The notes: generated by a model from the sequence alone, not told the origin. Shown: positions 17,038-25,812, counted from the first letter of the stretch. The stretch is 64,000 bases of DNA from Streptomyces alboflavus (GCF_000716675.1 NZ_JNXT01000032.1:1-64000); one strand, 5' to 3'. A program made the numbers and translations.

Positions 17038-18690
17038 ATGCGCGACCGCGCTCGCACCACCCTGCCCGCCACCGCCCCCGCCGTGGCGCAGCTGTCCGTC
17101 AAGTCCGTCACCAAGTCGTACGGCACCCGCGTCGTCCTCGACCAGGTCTCCTTCACCGTCCGGCCGGGCGAGAAGGCCGCCGTCATCGGTGAGAACGGCT
17201 CCGGCAAGTCCACCTTGCTGCGGCTGCTCGCCGCGGCCGAGACGCCGGACGCCGGGGAGGTCACCGTCGGCTTCCCCGGCGGCATCGGCCACCTCGCCCA
17301 GATCCTCGACCTCGACCCGGACCGCACCGTGCGGGACGCCGTCGACCTCGCCCTCGCCGAACTGCGCGACATGGAGCGCCGACTGCGCGCGTCGGAGCAG
17401 TGCCTCGGCGAGGCGTCGGAGGAGGAACTCGCCGCCTACGGCGAGCTGTTGACCGCGTACGAGGAACGCGGCGGATACGAGGCGGACGCCCGCGTGGACG
17501 CCGCCCTGCACGGGCTCGGCCTTGCCCGGATCACCCGGGACCGCCTGCTCGGCTCACTGTCCGGCGGCGAACAGTCGCGCCTCGCGCTCGCCTGCGTCCT
17601 GGCCGCCGCCCCCGAACTGCTCCTCCTGGACGAACCCACGAACCACCTCGACGCGGCGGCCGTGCGCTGGCTGGAGGAGCACCTGCGCGCACACCGCGGC
17701 ACCGTCGTCGCGGTCACCCACGACCGCGGCTTCCTGGAACGCATCGCCACCACGATCCTCGAGGTCGACCGGGACGAGTGCGCCGTGCACCGGTACGGCG
17801 ACGGCTGGGCCGGATACCGCGCCGCGAAGGCCGCCGCCCGGCGCGGAGCGGAGCAGCGGTACGCGGACTGGGTCGAGGAGGTGACCCGTACCGAGGCGGA
17901 GCTGGAGGCCGCGGGCAGGAGGCTCGCCACCACCGGCCGCGACCCGAAGCAGGGCTTCGGCAAGCACCGTCGCTCCAGCGAGGCGAAGCTCGGCGGGCAG
18001 GTGCGTGCGGTACGGGAGCGCCTGGACCGGCTGCGGCGCGACCCGGTGGCACCGCCCCCGGTACCGCTCCGGTTCACGACGGCGCTGCTGCCGGCAGCCG
18101 GTGGCCCGGTCCAGGGCACACTCGCCGAGCTCGACAACGTGCGGGTCGGGGAACGGCTCCGCCTGGACGGGCTGTTGGCGATCAAGCCGGGAGGGCGCCT
18201 CCTCGTCACGGGCGAGAACGGCGCGGGCAAGACGACGCTGCTTCGTGTCCTGGCGGGCGACCTGGATCCGGACGCGGGCACCGTGTGCCGCCCCGCCCGG
18301 ATCGGCTACCTCGCCCAGGAACTGCCCGCGCGGCCCACGCACCTGCCGTTGCTCGCCGCGTTCGCCGCCGGGCAGCCCGGGCTGCCGGACGAGTACGCCG
18401 AACAGCTCCTGTCCCTGGGCCTGTTCCGCGAACACGACCTGCTCGTCCCGGTCACCGCCCTGTCCGTGGGACAGCGGCGGCGGCTGCAGATCGCGACCCT
18501 GGTGACCCGGCCCGCGGACCTCCTCGTCCTCGACGAGCCGACCAACCACATCGCACTCGACCTGGTCGAGGACCTGCAGGCGGCGCTCGCGGCGTACCCA
18601 GGGGCGGTCGTCGCGGTGTCGCACGATCGCGACTTCCGCGCGCGCTTCGAAGCCGAGCAGCTGGAACTGCGCGCCGGCCGCAGGCGCTGA
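17038..18690 (+). CDS. ABC-F ribosomal protection ATPase
   Basis: 550 residues with two ABC ATPase domains and no membrane segment. Domain 1 has Walker A GENGSGKS (51-58), signature LSGGEQSR and Walker B LLLLDEPTNHLD. The interdomain linker is charged and helical (about 265-335). Domain 2 has GENGAGKT, signature LSVGQRRR and LVLDEPTNH. ABC-F antibiotic-resistance factors bind the ribosomal E site and dislodge macrolide, lincosamide, streptogramin or pleuromutilin drugs. The spectrum cannot be predicted here. I chose the ATG at 17038 with AGGGAAAG upstream; the frame is open further 5', but the leader peptide occupies that region in another frame. It is followed by a phosphotransferase gene 85 bases on. 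Confidence 0.88.
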   Translation: MRDRARTTLPATAPAVAQLSVKSVTKSYGTRVVLDQVSFTVRPGEKAAVIGENGSGKSTLLRLLAAAETPDAGEVTVGFPGGIGHLAQILDLDPDRTVRDAVDLALAELRDMERRLRASEQCLGEASEEELAAYGELLTAYEERGGYEADARVDAALHGLGLARITRDRLLGSLSGGEQSRLALACVLAAAPELLLLDEPTNHLDAAAVRWLEEHLRAHRGTVVAVTHDRGFLERIATTILEVDRDECAVHRYGDGWAGYRAAKAAARRGAEQRYADWVEEVTRTEAELEAAGRRLATTGRDPKQGFGKHRRSSEAKLGGQVRAVRERLDRLRRDPVAPPPVPLRFTTALLPAAGGPVQGTLAELDNVRVGERLRLDGLLAIKPGGRLLVTGENGAGKTTLLRVLAGDLDPDAGTVCRPARIGYLAQELPARPTHLPLLAAFAAGQPGLPDEYAEQLLSLGLFREHDLLVPVTALSVGQRRRLQIATLVTRPADLLVLDEPTNHIALDLVEDLQAALAAYPGAVVAVSHDRDFRARFEAEQLELRAGRRR

Positions 18691-18710
18691 CTGGGCTGGG
18701 CCCGCCCCCC

Positions 18711-18740
18711 GACTCGCTCCGACTCGCTCCGAATCGCTTC
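18711..18740 (+). repeat. 10-bp tandem repeat between ABC-F and phosphotransferase genes
   Basis: GACTCGCTCC twice (18711-18730), followed by the degenerate third copy GAATCGCTTC. It lies in the 85-bp intergenic spacer; no function is evident. Confidence 0.6.
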
Positions 18741-18775
18741 GGAGTCCATCGACCCACTGGAACAAAGGACGATCC

Positions 18776-19729
18776 ATGACCACCTTCCTGACGCCACAAC
18801 AGCACGCCGACCGCACCTCCGCCGCCGTCGCGGCAGCCGTCGCCGCCGGGCGAGGGCTCGGCCTCAGCATCGCCGAGCCCACGGTGCTCCACGACGTCTT
18901 CTCGGTCGTCGTCCACCTGGCCCCCGCGCCGGTCGTGGCCCGGATTCCCACCGTCCTGCCCCGCCCGGTCGACCTCGCCGCGCTCGCGCACCGCCAGCAG
19001 GACGAGCTGGACGTCACACGGTGGCTGGCCGACCAGCAGATCCCCGTGATCGCGCCCAGCCCGCTCGTGCCGACCGAACCCGTGCAGCGCGACGGGTTCT
19101 CGATGACGTTCTGGCCGTTCGTGGAGGAGGTCCGGGACAAGGAACCCGACTACGTCGCGAACGCCGAGAGCGTCGCCGACCTGCACGCGGCCCTGCGCAC
19201 GTACCCGGGCCGCCGTCTGGAGTTCCTGTCCGCGGCCGACCCACAGTTCATCGCGGACAGCCTCGCCAGGCTCGACCGGCACCCCGACCTGATCGGAGCG
19301 GCCGAGCTCGACCGGGCCCGCCGCGAATGGCACCTCCTCGAACCCCTCGTACGCACACGCGGCGCCTTCGAGGCCCGGTTCCCCGGCGTCGACGTCCAGC
19401 CCATCCACGGGGACTCCCCACCCGCGAACATCTTCCACGCGGTCGACGGCGACCTCTACGCCGACTTCGAACTGGTCACACTGGGGCCCGTCGAGTGGGA
19501 CCTGGCGGCTCTCGGCCCCGAGCACGAAGCCGCCTACAACCGCGGCGCGCGACGCAACGGCACGAGGCCGCTCGACGAGGGGGTCCTCGCCTTCGTCAAC
19601 GCCCTGGGCATGCTGCGGGTCGTCGCCACCCTCACGCTGGTCCCGCAACTGCCCGTACTGATGGAGTACCTCAAGCCCGCGGTCGACCACTGGCGGGCGA
19701 CACCCTTCGCCGCGGGCATGAGCAACTGA
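18776..19729 (+). CDS. Aminoglycoside/macrolide-type phosphotransferase
   Basis: 317 residues of the APH fold. The Brenner motif is HGDSPPANIF (normally HGDxxxxN; catalytic Asp in HGD). The DFG-like metal site appears as DFELVTLGPVEWDLA, with glutamate following the Asp-Phe. The N-terminal kinase lobe is recognisable. Members phosphorylate aminoglycosides or macrolides, or small metabolites such as choline or homoserine. The neighbouring ABC-F gene makes a resistance role plausible but not certain. ATG at 18776 with AAGGACG upstream. Probably co-transcribed with the ABC-F gene. Confidence 0.82.
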   Translation: MTTFLTPQQHADRTSAAVAAAVAAGRGLGLSIAEPTVLHDVFSVVVHLAPAPVVARIPTVLPRPVDLAALAHRQQDELDVTRWLADQQIPVIAPSPLVPTEPVQRDGFSMTFWPFVEEVRDKEPDYVANAESVADLHAALRTYPGRRLEFLSAADPQFIADSLARLDRHPDLIGAAELDRARREWHLLEPLVRTRGAFEARFPGVDVQPIHGDSPPANIFHAVDGDLYADFELVTLGPVEWDLAALGPEHEAAYNRGARRNGTRPLDEGVLAFVNALGMLRVVATLTLVPQLPVLMEYLKPAVDHWRATPFAAGMSN

Positions 19730-19765
19730 CTCCAACCGCCTCCCAGGGCGGCAGCCGTGCAGGCG

Positions 19766-20500
19766 CTATCGCCGGATCACGGACCGGATCCAGGAGAGCT
19801 GCTGGGAGACCTCCCCGGCCTCGGCGCCCTTCTCCCGGTCCGAGCCGTTGAAGACACCGATGAGCTTCTCGGTGCCCCGCGGGCCGACGGTCATCACGGG
19901 GCCGCCGGAGTCACCACCGGCGGGGATCCCGGACACCTTCTTCATGCAGAAGTCGGGACCGCCCGGTGCGGTGAGGCCCGCGCACCGGGGGTCGTTGGGC
20001 CGTACGACCTTCAGGTCCGACTGCTTGAGGACGTTGGACTGGCAGGAGCTCTCGTCCGTGGTGCAGGTGGCGCCCCATCCGTACTGCCGCACGGCCTGGC
20101 CGCGGTGGACGCCGACCTTGGACAGGCGTGCCGTGCGGACGTTCATCGGCGCGACCTTGATGAGCATCATGTCGGCGTGCGCGCTGCCCACACGCTTGTG
20201 GGGGATGGGGCGGACCGTCTTGCCCTTCCGCATGTCGAGATGGCCCACCCGGAAGGAGATCCGCTTGTCGGCGACCGGCCGCGCCTGCTCGTAGAAGCAG
20301 TGGGAGGCGGTGAGGATCCACTGGCGCGAGACCGCCGTCCCGGTGCACGCCGGTTTGCCGTCGACGAGCATCCGCACCGCCCACGGGCCGTAGGTGCTCT
20401 TCTTCCCGCCGATGACGGCGAAGGCCGGTGGCGATGTCATCACCGCGCCCGCGACCAGCGCCAGGGCGGTCAGCAGCAGGACACGAAGGCGACGGACCAT
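19766..20500 (-). CDS. Secreted trypsin-like serine protease (S1 family)
   Basis: 244 residues. A signal peptide (about 1-28, ending AFA) precedes VIGG, the mature N-terminus expected for an S1 protease that needs little or no propeptide. The catalytic triad is His67 in TASHC, Asp110 in HADMMLIK and Ser198 in GDSGGP. Six or so cysteines are placed for disulfides. The ATG at 20500 has an AGGAG site; a TTG nine bases upstream lies within that site and is rejected. Extracellular protein degradation is the expected role. Monocistronic and convergent with the phosphotransferase gene. Confidence 0.92.
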   Translation of the reverse strand: MVRRLRVLLLTALALVAGAVMTSPPAFAVIGGKKSTYGPWAVRMLVDGKPACTGTAVSRQWILTASHCFYEQARPVADKRISFRVGHLDMRKGKTVRPIPHKRVGSAHADMMLIKVAPMNVRTARLSKVGVHRGQAVRQYGWGATCTTDESSCQSNVLKQSDLKVVRPNDPRCAGLTAPGGPDFCMKKVSGIPAGGDSGGPVMTVGPRGTEKLIGVFNGSDREKGAEAGEVSQQLSWIRSVIRR

Positions 20501-20578
20501 GCAGAACAACTCCTCTTGAGGGGTACGGCTGTACGGATAGGGAGAGGTCCTGCTGGGCCATACCGTTCCACACGAGCC

Positions 20579-21214
20579 CTACGACATCAGGTCGGCAGAA
20601 GCACGGGAGGGAAGGTCGAGGACGCGGGCGAGGGCGGCCGTGACGGGAGCGCGGTGGCCCGGCAGGTGTCTGGAGGCCCAGTCGGCCGCCAGGGCGAGGA
20701 AGCCGGCCAGATCGCGTTCGACACCGGCGAGCAGGTCGCGGAGCTCGGTGATGGACAGCTCGATGACCGGACTGTCGCTCCGGTCGGCGTGGACGGTGAG
20801 CCGGACGGTGTCGTCGAAGCGCTCCGCGATCGGCGACGAGGGGTCGTGGCCGAATCCGAGCAGGCTGCCGCCGTCGAGGAACTGGTGCCAGTCGCGCCAG
20901 TCCTCCAGGCCGTCGCAGCAGCCAGGGAGGAAGGCCACGCCGGTGGAGTTGTCGGTGACCCGCAGGCCGCCGGCCGCGAAGAGGGGGTCGAAGGTCAGCA
21001 GTCCGTGGAGGAACGAGCCGAGTGCGTCGGCCGGGCGAGGTGGGTGCTCGCCGCCGGGGTCGACGTCGTTGCACAGGGCGATACGCATCACCGCCGACCC
21101 GACCTCCGCCGGTGAGAGTTCACCGCTGAGAGGCAGGAAGCCGAATGACTCGACCTCCGCGACAGGCCAGAGGTCGAAGCCGTCAGGTGTGCCCATCTCC
21201 AGGACGGGCTCCAT
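20579..21214 (-). CDS. Hypothetical protein
   Basis: 211 residues. The sequence is acidic with no signal peptide or membrane segment. A run around residue 95-125 contains a CC pair and several tryptophans, followed by SITELRDLLAGVERDLAGFLALAADW near the C-terminus. The layout resembles actinomycete immunity-type or SMI1/KNR4-like hypothetical proteins, but I cannot name the family. Start is ATG 21214 or a GTG three codons upstream. It lies upstream of the protease gene on the same strand. Confidence 0.65.
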   Translation of the reverse strand: MEPVLEMGTPDGFDLWPVAEVESFGFLPLSGELSPAEVGSAVMRIALCNDVDPGGEHPPRPADALGSFLHGLLTFDPLFAAGGLRVTDNSTGVAFLPGCCDGLEDWRDWHQFLDGGSLLGFGHDPSSPIAERFDDTVRLTVHADRSDSPVIELSITELRDLLAGVERDLAGFLALAADWASRHLPGHRAPVTAALARVLDLPSRASADLMS

Positions 21215-21301
21215 CACGATCACCCGGCGAAGTGTCCCGCATCCCTTGCCCCTGCCGCCTCCCGATTGCGCTGAGCACGCTCACGCCTGTGGCGATCTTG
21301 T

Positions 21302-21835
21302 TCCTGGCAGACCGGTCGGCCGGCACGCGCGGAGGCGGCCTCGCTGCGGCACGAGGGGCTGCGCCAGGTGCGCGCCCCGACCGGCTGGAGCGATGACGCG
21401 CTGTCGGTCTACGGCGCGTTGGCGCTTGAACGGGGCCTCCGCTTCGAGGCTGTGTCTTCCTCGTCCAAGGGCGGCGGCTCGAAGCCGGAGGGCGGATCGG
21501 GCTCCGGTGACGCGAAGTCGGAGGCAGACGGCGAGAAGGCGGGTTCCGGCGGCGCCGCCAAGTCAGAGGCCGCGCCGAACGGTGGGACGAAGACCGGCGG
21601 CCAGGTCACGTTCTGCAGGACGGCGGACCTGGCCATCGACGCCGCGGACGCCGCGCCCGAAGAGACCTCCGGCAGGATCAACGTCACCATGGTCGACCGG
21701 GGTTCGACCACCTGCTCGGCCACGGGCTTCGCGGACGCCGACATCAAGGACGCCGACAACACCTCGAACCCCATCGAGCGGGTCCGGACCCAGCCGCGCG
21801 TCACCACGCTCAAGCCGACCCACACCACCGGCTAG
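21302..21835 (+). pseudogene. Chimeric remnant: unknown C-terminal fragment joined to a truncated DUF4232 domain
   Basis: An open frame from about 21302 to 21835 first reads a charged helical stretch (LRHEGLRQV, then ALALERGLRFEA) that looks like the end of an unrelated protein. It then runs directly into a Gly/Ser/Lys/Asp linker (SSKGGGSKPEGGSG) and the first half of a DUF4232 domain (CRTADLAIDAADA, then STTCSATGF). The domain stops early at TTLKP plus five residues, whereas DUF4232 normally continues for about 60 more. There is no signal peptide or lipobox, although DUF4232 proteins are usually secreted lipoproteins. A deletion fusion is the simplest explanation. A small functional protein from the GTG at 21368 cannot be excluded. 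Confidence 0.5.
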
Positions 21836-21897
21836 AGGCCGTGCTCGCAGCCGACCTGGCGGCCGCCGACAGGCGCGCACCAAACTGAGAGCCGGGC

Positions 21898-21928
21898 TTG
21901 AGGCTGCCGCAGCGGAAGCCTCTACCGT
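21898..21928 (+). promoter_or_regulatory. MerR-type promoter/operator of the TipA-like regulator
   Basis: TTGAGG (21898-21903) and TACCGT (21923-21928) have the 19-base spacer characteristic of MerR-activated promoters. The dyad GAGGCT-N11-AGCCTC (21900-21905 and 21917-21922) lies in the spacer. It stands 55 bases before the regulator's start codon, so it is presumably autoactivated. Confidence 0.65.
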
Positions 21929-21982
21929 CCTGAGCAGGGCCGGAGATTCCGGCCCGGTGAAGTACGCGTGCGGGAGGCGGCG

Positions 21983-22744
21983 ATGGCCTGGCCGATCGCG
22001 GAGGTCGCCCGGATGTCGGGTGTGACCGCCCGGACTCTACGGCACTACGACGACGTCGGACTGCTGCCGCCGGCCTGGATCGGGGCCAACGGCCACCGCT
22101 ACTACGAGGAGCGCCAACTGCTGCGGCTGCAGCAGGTTCTCGTGCTGCGGCAGCTGGGCCTGGGTCTGCCCGAGATCGGCCGGATCCTGGCCGCGCAGGT
22201 CGACGAGGTGGAGGCCCTGCGGGGTCATCACCGTCGGCTGCTCGCCGAGCGTGACCGGCTGGATGCCCTGGCCGCGACCGTCGCGCGCACGATCACCGAA
22301 CTGGAGCAGTCCAGGAAGGACGGCACAGACATGATCAGCATCAGCCGGCCGGAGAACCTGTTCGAGGGCATCCGGTCCACCCAGTGCATGAAGGTCCTGA
22401 CCGGGTTCCCGGAGCTGGTCGGGGCCGTCGAGCGGCACACCGCGGCGATGAGCGAGGTCGAGATCGAGGCCGACGAGCGCGAGCGCACGGCCCAGATGGT
22501 CCGACTGGCCGAGCTGATGGCCGCGGGCCTGCCCGCTGACGCCGACCCGGTGCAGGCCGAGATCGACGCCCAGTACCGGACGTTGGCCCAGAGCCGGGCG
22601 GCCACCGCCGAGGAGTACCTCGCGATCGGGCGTTGCTGTGTGGAGAACGAGCACTGGCGCGCGGCGTACGAGTCGATCGCGCCGGGCCTTGCCGCGTACC
22701 AGCGGGCCGCCATCGAGGCGTATGTCGCGACTCGGCTGCGCTGA
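21983..22744 (+). CDS. MerR-family regulator with TipAS-like C-terminus
   Basis: 253 residues from an ATG preceded by GGGAGG. An N-terminal MerR helix-turn-helix (about 1-70) includes RTLRHYDDVGLLPP. A coiled-coil dimerisation helix (about 75-115) follows, then a TipAS-like antibiotic-recognition domain (about 130-250). In S. lividans, TipAL binds thiopeptides and activates tipA. Here the ligand is unknown and the TipAS cysteine positions were not verified. Its promoter has the MerR 19-bp spacer. No other gene seems co-transcribed, and a strong terminator follows. Confidence 0.88.
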   Translation: MAWPIAEVARMSGVTARTLRHYDDVGLLPPAWIGANGHRYYEERQLLRLQQVLVLRQLGLGLPEIGRILAAQVDEVEALRGHHRRLLAERDRLDALAATVARTITELEQSRKDGTDMISISRPENLFEGIRSTQCMKVLTGFPELVGAVERHTAAMSEVEIEADERERTAQMVRLAELMAAGLPADADPVQAEIDAQYRTLAQSRAATAEEYLAIGRCCVENEHWRAAYESIAPGLAAYQRAAIEAYVATRLR

Positions 22745-22749
22745 GCCGG

Positions 22750-22786
22750 GACAGGGCCGCCGCCACGGGGGTGCGGCGGCCCTGTC
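22750..22786 (+). terminator. Strong hairpin terminator after the TipA-like gene
   Basis: Perfect 14-bp inverted repeat GACAGGGCCGCCGC and its complement around a 9-base loop, starting 6 bases past the stop codon. Confidence 0.75.
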
Positions 22787-23029
22787 GGGTGCTGCCGGTA
22801 CGGATGCGGCCCAGCCGTCCGGTTTTACGCCGGGGTAGGCCACGTCGAGGTACGGGCGCCAGAGGGAGCGGCTGCCGAACGCGCCGTGTGCCTTGTGTGC
22901 CTTGCGTCCGGCCGGTTCTCCAGATCTTGTGGGGTTCGGCGGTCTGTGGATGTCGAGAACGGGTCGCCGGCTCCGTCCCAGGGGCACAGCGGCCACCACC
23001 GGCCGTACGAGGACGAAGGAGAAGCCAGC

Positions 23030-23470
23030 ATGGCGATTCAGCGGATGGACAACGTGGGCATCGTCGTCGAGGACATGGACGCCGCCATCGCGTTCTTCGT
23101 GGAACTCGGAATGGAGCTCGAGGGCAGGGCGGTCGCCGAGGGACCCGTCGCCGACCAGTGCACCGGGCTCGACGGCGTCCGCTGCGACATCGCGATGGTG
23201 CGCACCCCGGACGGTCACAGCCGCCTCGAGCTGGCGAAGTACCACAGCCCCGCGGTGATCAGCGACGGGCCGCGCAACCGGCCGCACAACATCCTGGGCA
23301 CGCACCGCGTCATGTTCGCCGTCGACGACCTCGAGGACACCGTGGCCCGCCTGCGCCCCCACGGCGCCGAACTCGTCGGCGAGATCGCCCGGTTCGAGGA
23401 CAGCCACCTGCTCTGCTACGTCCGCGGTCCGGAGGGCATCATCGTCGGACTGGCCGAGCAACTGCGCTGA
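23030..23470 (+). CDS. VOC (glyoxalase/bleomycin-resistance fold) family protein
   Basis: 146 residues, ATG 23030 with AAGGAG upstream. It has two βαβββ repeats: DNVGIVVEDMDAAIAFFVELGM at the N-terminus (metal-binding His absent from the usual first position) and HRVMFAVDDLEDTV in the second half, closing with YVRGPEGIIVGLAEQL, where the glutamate is the usual metal ligand. It could be a lyase, a dioxygenase or a binding protein. No substrate is inferable. Convergent with the desaturase gene. Confidence 0.85.
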   Translation: MAIQRMDNVGIVVEDMDAAIAFFVELGMELEGRAVAEGPVADQCTGLDGVRCDIAMVRTPDGHSRLELAKYHSPAVISDGPRNRPHNILGTHRVMFAVDDLEDTVARLRPHGAELVGEIARFEDSHLLCYVRGPEGIIVGLAEQLR

Positions 23471-23543
23471 GCAGGGCGGACCGAACCGTGCCGTCGAGCG
23501 CGACCAGTCCCGCCGCCCCGCACCTCGACACCGGTACCGGGAG

Positions 23544-24662
23544 TCAGGCCGCGACGAGCACCTGCTCGCGGTCCGGCACCTTGACGTGGGGCGTCTTGTT
23601 CGGCAGCGAGAGCCGGAAGACCTTGCGCCACGCGGAGAACACCTGCTTGGGCAGCGGCCCGGTGACGTACTCCAGCTCGTACTTCTCGAACAGCGCGCGC
23701 ACCTTCACCGCGACCTCGGCGTACCGGTTGCTCGGCAGGTCCGGGAACAGGTGGTGCTCGATCTGGTGCGACAGGTTGCCGGTCATGAAGTGCATGGCCT
23801 TGCTGCCGCTGATGTTCGCCGAGCCCATCATCTGGCGCAGGTACCACTGGCCGCGCGTCTCGCCCTCGATCGACCGGCGCTCGAAGACCTGCACGCCCTC
23901 CGGGAAGTGCCCGCACATGATCACCGAGTGGGACCAGACGTTGCGGACCAGATTCGCGGTGAACGTGGCGCCGAGCGTGCTGAGGAACGAGGGGCCCGAA
24001 AGGAGCGGGTGGATCACGTAGTCCTTGAGCACCTGCTTGCGGATCTTGCGGCCCACGGCCTTGGCCCGCTCGCGGAACTCCGGGTTCTTGCGGCGACGCT
24101 TGTGCAGGTTCTTGCCGAGCTCCAGGTCGTACGCCGCGATGCCGTACTCGAAGAAGCAGGCGTTGATGAAGTTCCACAGCGGCTGGCCGAGGTGGACCGG
24201 GTGCCACTTCTGGTCCTCGTCGACGCGCATGATGCCGTAGCCGAGGTCGTTGTCCTTGCCGATCACGTTGGTGTACGTGTGGTGCAGCTCGTTGTGCGAG
24301 TGCTTCCACTGGTCGGACGGCGAGACGTGATCCCACTCCCAGCTGGTGGAGTGGATCTTCGGGTCGCGCATCCAGTCCCACTGGCCGTGCAGGATGTTGT
24401 GACCGATCTCCATGTTGTCCATGATCTTCGCCACGGACAGACCCGCGGTGCCGAGCAGCCATGCGGGCGGGAAGGACGAGAACAGCAGCACGCCCCTGCT
24501 GGCCAGCTCGAGCTTGCGCTGTGCCGAGATGACCTTGCGGATGTACGCGGCGTCCTTCTCGCCGCGGTCGGCGATCACCTCGTCGCGGATCGCGTCCAGC
24601 TCGCGGCCAAGCTCCTCGATCTGCTCCGAGGTCAGGTGGGCGGTGGGGTCGATGGCGGTCAA
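23544..24662 (-). CDS. Membrane fatty-acyl desaturase (DesA3-like)
   Basis: 372 residues. The three histidine boxes of the di-iron membrane desaturase family are visible: HNILHG, HNELHH and HQIEHH (followed by LFPDLP). Two hydrophobic regions flank them. The family introduces a double bond into acyl-CoA or acyl lipids using O2 and electrons from a reductase. Start is TTG at 24662 with TAGGAA upstream, seven bases after the stop of the reductase gene, so the two are translated from one message. The pairing corresponds to M. tuberculosis DesA3 (Rv3229c) with its reductase Rv3230c. Expected role: oleate synthesis and membrane fluidity. Confidence 0.92.
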   Translation of the reverse strand: MTAIDPTAHLTSEQIEELGRELDAIRDEVIADRGEKDAAYIRKVISAQRKLELASRGVLLFSSFPPAWLLGTAGLSVAKIMDNMEIGHNILHGQWDWMRDPKIHSTSWEWDHVSPSDQWKHSHNELHHTYTNVIGKDNDLGYGIMRVDEDQKWHPVHLGQPLWNFINACFFEYGIAAYDLELGKNLHKRRRKNPEFRERAKAVGRKIRKQVLKDYVIHPLLSGPSFLSTLGATFTANLVRNVWSHSVIMCGHFPEGVQVFERRSIEGETRGQWYLRQMMGSANISGSKAMHFMTGNLSHQIEHHLFPDLPSNRYAEVAVKVRALFEKYELEYVTGPLPKQVFSAWRKVFRLSLPNKTPHVKVPDREQVLVAA

Positions 24663-24669
24663 GGTGTTC

Positions 24670-25725
24670 CTACCGTTCGATGTCGCAGGGGCCCGCCGCG
24701 GCGGACACACAGGTCTGGATGAGGACGCCCGGCTCGGCCTCGGTGATCTCGCCGGTGCGCAGGTCACGGACGGCGCCCGCCTTGAGCGGCGTGACGCAGC
24801 CGAAGCAGATGCCCATGCGGCACCCGGAGGGCAGCAGCACACCGGCCTCCTCGCCGACGTCGAGGAGCGGCGTGGCGCCGTCCGCGTCGACGGTCTTGCC
24901 GGTGGCGCTGAACGTGACCTCGCCGCCGTCGCCGGTGACCACGACGCCGGGGCGGAAGCGCTCGGTGTGCAGGCGCTCCTGGACGCCGTGTTCGCTCCAG
25001 TGCTCCTCGGCGGCGTCGAGCAGGCCGGCGGGCCCGCAGGCCCAGGTCTCGCGCTCGGCCCAGTCGGGCACGAGCGCGCCGATACGGGCGATGTCGAGCA
25101 TGCCGTCCGTGTCGGTGTGCACCTCGGTGAGCCGCAGCTTCTTGTCCGCGACCAGGTCGTGGAGTTCGCTGCGGAAGATCACGTCCTGCGGCCGCGGCGC
25201 GCAGTGGACCATGACGACGTCGTCGAACTCGGTGTCGCGCAGCATGCCCATCACGGGCGTGATGCCGCTGCCGGCCGTCAGGTAGAGCACCTTGGCGGGC
25301 TTGGCCCGCGGCAGCACGAAGTCGCCGGTCGGCTGGTCGAGCTGGATCACCGTGCCCGGTTTGGCCCTGCGGACCAGGTGGTTGCTGACCTTGCCGTCCG
25401 GGATCGCCTTCACGGTGATCGTGACGCGGCCGTCCCTGCGGTCGGTCGGCGAGGTGAGGGAGTAGGCACGCCACAGGCGCACGCCGTCGACGTCGACCCC
25501 GATCCGCACGTACTGACCGGCCGTGTGGCCGCGCCAGGCCCGCCCCGGCCTGATCACGATGGTCGCGGCGTCACCCGTCTCGGGACGCACGGCCTCGATG
25601 CGCCCCCGCAGGTCGGCGCCCGCACGCAGTGGGCTGAACAGGTCGAGGTAGTCCGACGGCAGCAGCGGCGTCGTGACCATCTCCAGCAGATTCCACGCCC
25701 TGCTGCGGAGGGCTGCACTCGTCAT
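24670..25725 (-). CDS. Ferredoxin reductase-like electron-transfer partner of the desaturase
   Basis: 351 residues. An FAD-binding FR-type domain (about 40-140) carries RAYSLTSP. An NAD(P)-binding domain follows (about 145-250), with AGSGITPVMGM and CGPAGLL. A C-terminal plant-type [2Fe-2S] domain (about 265-351) has Cys-x4-Cys-x2-Cys in SGCRMGICFGC and a fourth Cys in IQTC. It should pass electrons from NADPH to the adjacent desaturase. First gene of the two-gene operon, divergent from a pucR-type regulator. ATG at 25725 is preceded by a weak CTGGGG site. Confidence 0.92.
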   Translation of the reverse strand: MTSAALRSRAWNLLEMVTTPLLPSDYLDLFSPLRAGADLRGRIEAVRPETGDAATIVIRPGRAWRGHTAGQYVRIGVDVDGVRLWRAYSLTSPTDRRDGRVTITVKAIPDGKVSNHLVRRAKPGTVIQLDQPTGDFVLPRAKPAKVLYLTAGSGITPVMGMLRDTEFDDVVMVHCAPRPQDVIFRSELHDLVADKKLRLTEVHTDTDGMLDIARIGALVPDWAERETWACGPAGLLDAAEEHWSEHGVQERLHTERFRPGVVVTGDGGEVTFSATGKTVDADGATPLLDVGEEAGVLLPSGCRMGICFGCVTPLKAGAVRDLRTGEITEAEPGVLIQTCVSAAAGPCDIER

Positions 25726-25791
25726 GACCCCAGCTTGCTGCGCCTCAGGGCGTAAAGTCCTGACCGCACGATGTGAATCTGGTCGGCTGAA

Positions 25792-25808
25792 TTGTTCGTA
25801 GGGAACAA
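25792..25808. promoter_or_regulatory. Candidate operator between desaturase operon and PucR regulator
   Basis: Inverted repeat TTGTTC-N5-GAACAA, immediately upstream of the regulator's GTG (25813) and in the 87-bp gap between the divergent starts. It is the only dyad of this size seen in the gap. Inferred PucR-family target controlling both directions. Confidence 0.5.
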
Positions 25809-25812
25809 AAAC

